From contig JAODTK010005856.1 of NCBI GenBank assembly GCA_026419785.1, forward strand, positions 1 to 64,000: a stretch of 64,000 bases of DNA. Direction: 5' to 3'. The position numbers and the translations under genes are program-made. The notes below the pieces were generated by a model that had not been told where the DNA came from, made no database searches, and worked only from the letters and a program-made list of their open reading frames with translations. Shown piece after piece: positions 61,693-64,000 of this stretch. The DNA is from Sclerodactyla briareus. Its lineage: Eukaryota; Echinodermata; Holothuroidea; Dendrochirotida; Sclerodactylidae. Positions within the stretch are counted from its first letter, which is position 1. Every line of letters begins with the position of its first letter.

Positions 61693-62568
61693 AAAAGGCT
61701 CACAAAGCCTTTACTGCATGCTTGTAGCATATTTAATGTGACAGTGGAACGTGCGCCATACCAGCGCCACAAGCCTTCCCAGTTCATAGCTAATATTCAC
61801 TAAAAAACAACAACATTTAAACCTAAAATGATCAAATCCGATGTGGAGGAATCGCCAATTTTTTCCTCATTTATCGATCATGTTTGAGAATAACGATAAT
61901 GCGGTGATATAATGATGTATACAATGCCGGGTTGGACTCTTTTTTTTCTCGTGTTTTGCGTGTTACTCACTACGCTCCCGTTTTCTAATCATTAAGGAAT
62001 GACCAGTTAACAGCTACTAACACTTGACGAAAAGACCTGGGAACGGTAACTTAATAGGATGGCGCAAAGCTCTAATAAGTAGGTTACACTAACCAGTGGG
62101 TGGCTTCTAAATCTGATTTTCTCCGCTGCCAAGGAAGCAACAAACTAACTGTAATCGTGTCACATATCCCTATATTTGTCTCTATGAGTAACCCCCCCCC
62201 CCTCAATGTAATTATTCTTTTGAGGACATAGTATGAGTCATGACGCGCATCTTCTTCAAAATAAGGATTTCTTCCCCTACTGCGCAATATTATGGGAATG
62301 GGAATGACACGTTGAGTCGTTCTACTATTGAGTTACATACTTTGTTTGGAGTTGCCTATTGGAGTGGCCTGCCTGTTGCGGTGGCCTTTTGGGATAGCTT
62401 TCCTGATGGGCTGGATTGATTGTACTGGCTGGGTGAAGAAAAAAAAACTTCTCATATCGACTAACTGAACTAAATAGAAGCCACGAGGCGCCAAATGAAA
62501 GGCCAAAGAAAATAACGTCAGATACAAAAGCTGTTCTTAAATAGCTAATGCTCGTGTGAAATACAAAC

Positions 62569-62819
62569 CTAGAATAGCGACCACTTCATCATCCTGGATA
62601 ACCTCTAATGACCCGGACACTACGAGAACAAACTGTCTATGCTCTCCCGCTATGTATGAGGAGGTCGCCAGGGGCGCTGTGGCCCATTGAGAAACTGATG
62701 GCGAGCGCCCTCAGACAACCTTCACTCGCCAACCGGAAGGCTGGATGTTCGTTGAAGACCTTTCTGTTGAGATGCACACAGACGTCGGCTTTCATGTCCT
62801 TCGGACAGTAGCTTAGAAC
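62569..62819 (-). CDS. eag (KCNH1/KCNH5-like): EAG-type K+ channel, exon for C-linker end and first half of CNBHD
   Basis: Internal exon of a voltage-gated potassium channel of the ether-a-go-go (Kv10) family, a plasma-membrane tetramer. Read on the minus strand it starts [18 protein letters not shown] and continues through [26 protein letters not shown] and, after a frame change, [19 protein letters not shown]. This follows EAG1/EAG2 almost residue for residue and covers the end of the C-linker and the first strands of the cyclic-nucleotide-binding homology domain. The acceptor (ttcgtcacag) lies just above 62819 and the donor (gtttgta) starts at 62568. The exon ends in phase 1, with the G of a glycine codon completed by the exon at 59296. 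It is 251 nt long where family alignment predicts 253. Two single-base gaps, near GG|GAGAGC and TTGTT|CTCGTA, restore the reading, so the frame passes to +1 over the last 28 codons. The preceding exon, which should end in the C-linker, is not visible in the remaining 1.2 kb of the window. Confidence 0.95.
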
Positions 62820-62939
62820 CTGTGACGAAAAAGTGAAATTAAGTAACGACTCAATTTCTGATAAACCGACACCACCTTGAAAAACAACAAAAGGAACTTG
62901 AACAGTACCATGAATTTCCCACTTTTCACAAAACTGACG

Positions 62940-63570
62940 CCATCTTGACAAACAATAGGGTTCCTGTACTTCCCATAGGTTAGAAACTTAACGCACCGAA
63001 TTCAATCTTGTTCTGACTTAGCACTCTGGCAAGCATTCCGGACTTATCGTGCTAACAAGATTTCCAGATTCTGACCTCTTTTAACCTTAGAATCTTTTAA
63101 AATCTGAACCCCAACGACGTGGGCAATTCTAATCTACACACTGCTACAGGATCCATGTGTTTACAAGCAGAATGTGGCCGAAAGACACACACGTCACATT
63201 TGATCAGACCAAGCATTCTGGACTTACCGTGATGAAAAGGATTGTCAGACTATGACCTAGGTAATCTCAGATGACCTCTGACATGACCTAGAATTTAGGG
63301 ATGACCAAGTTTACAAGCTGTAAATGGCCAGAATATTGATTTTCCACACAAAAAAATAGTTTCACCAAAAAGTGCCCCTCATCCCGCACACTAAAAATGA
63401 CAAGGTTTTTGTAATCCCAGTCAGAATGCTACACACAAACTTTCAGCTTGATTGTACCGAGCATTTTGGACTTGTCGTGTTTACAAGGGTTTCAAGAGTA
63501 CCTATGACCATGACTCAAACAAACAATAGGGATGATAACGTACTATGCTGGGGAAAACACACACCATGAC
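62940..63570 (+). repeat. Tandem-type repeat with AACAATAGGG and GCATT.TGGACTT phrases
   Basis: AAGCATTC.GGACTTA.CGTG..A..AAG occurs at about 63031 and 63211 and GCATTTTGGACTTGTCGTGT at 63461, each followed by a TGACCT-rich stretch. AAACAATAGGG opens (62952) and closes (63521) the region, as in the repeat at 8.43-8.79 kb. Confidence 0.65.
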
Positions 63571-64000
63571 CGGTAGACATCATCAACTGGATCTGATCCA
63601 ATTATCATGTTCGCAAGCCAAGCGTCACAAGCGTACATGCATACAAACAGCAACACACACGCATGGCTGCATAGATTCCTTTGACTTCGCCAAGGCAATC
63701 GAAAATGTATACGGACAGGTTGATAGAACCTATATATACTGATAGAATTACAGAAAATATATACAGACCTATTAAATTAATAGTTATTATATACAGTATC
63801 GCGGTTCCGCTATTTTAATGTCAATTGCAAGGGAAGATAAGCCCTGCGCCTAACCAAGTCACCCTCCTAAAACAAAAATAAAGTATATAAAATAAAATGA
63901 TTTATACCACAACATGAGGAACAGAAGTGTAGTAAACAAGAAGAACATTACAACGTGATAGAACCTCCGATTGTCAAACGAACTACTGTAAAACGACTTG

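Larger units (their letters stand above)
59297..62568 (-). other. Intron within the CNBHD of the EAG-type channel gene
   Basis: Intron of about 3.27 kb splitting a glycine codon in the CNBHD. It carries the tandem repeat at 59.75-60.19 kb, a CA-rich stretch at 60.47 kb and the tRNA-derived SINE at 61.33-61.69 kb. 60650-61320 and 61710-62560 hold nothing I recognise. Confidence 0.85.

Noticed and set aside
61254-61787. 177-codon minus-strand open frame
   Set aside because: It runs through a tRNA-derived SINE with A- and B-box-like motifs on the plus strand, and the protein resembles no family.
62960-63570. Upstream EAG exon (end of C-linker, ..DTEK)
   Set aside because: Both strands read as the GCATT.TGGACTT repeat. 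No TIFQQMY, DFLKLYQVP or SRGIDTEK-like peptide was found in the last 1.2 kb.

Overview
The window is animal nuclear DNA. It has no operons or bacterial ribosome-binding sites, no open frame above about 200 codons, introns with GT..AG borders, many microsatellites, and dense remains of non-LTR retrotransposons, SINEs and DNA transposons. Scattered AGGCCTA words, the mix of repeats and a single eag-type channel gene suggest a marine invertebrate deuterostome (echinoderm or hemichordate). That placement is an inference.

One host gene is clear. The minus strand of the right end (54.28-62.82 kb) carries the last three coding exons of an EAG-type (Kv10, KCNH1/KCNH5 group) voltage-gated potassium channel. 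The exons are 62819-62569 and 59296-59102 (C-linker end and cyclic-nucleotide-binding homology domain) and 55041 to about 54280 (post-CNBHD tail and C-terminal assembly coiled coil). The exons for the PAS domain, voltage sensor and pore must lie to the right of the window. Splice sites and phases agree with an intact gene, yet the two complete exons are each 2 nt shorter than the family expectation and the last exon changes frame several times. I read this as uncorrected base deletions in a long-read assembly rather than a dead gene.

The remaining 54 kb is mostly repeats. Left part (0-16 kb): three copies (0.17, 0.91 and 12.64 kb) of a GC-rich, TIR-bearing family with an internal microsatellite; a CR1/Jockey-group LINE fragment (3.55-4.40 kb); an antisense LINE 3' end (6.26-5.75 kb); and a compound GC-rich repeat (11.8-15.0 kb) that reappears at 36.3-37.8 kb. 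Middle (15-31 kb): a 1.29-kb TIR element flanked by TTA (15.69 kb), a hAT element with a perfect 8-bp target duplication (19.94-20.90 kb), a SINE-like element (21 kb) and a wrecked L1/Tx1-type LINE retaining traces of ORF1, endonuclease, reverse transcriptase, C-terminal domain and poly-A tail (25.4-29.45 kb), followed by an antisense fragment of the same kind (29.93-30.37 kb). Right of that: sparse sequence, a 256-bp-period repeat (39.98-40.61 kb), an antisense reverse-transcriptase fragment (40.8-41.1 kb), a satellite with higher-order structure (49.0-50.55 kb) and a GATA array (50.7 kb). The channel introns hold a 250-bp tandem duplication, a roughly 120-bp-period repeat and a tRNA-derived SINE.

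I found no tRNA or rRNA gene I would trust, no CRISPR and no defence or metabolic cluster. The other open frames appear to be chance frames or repeat sequence.
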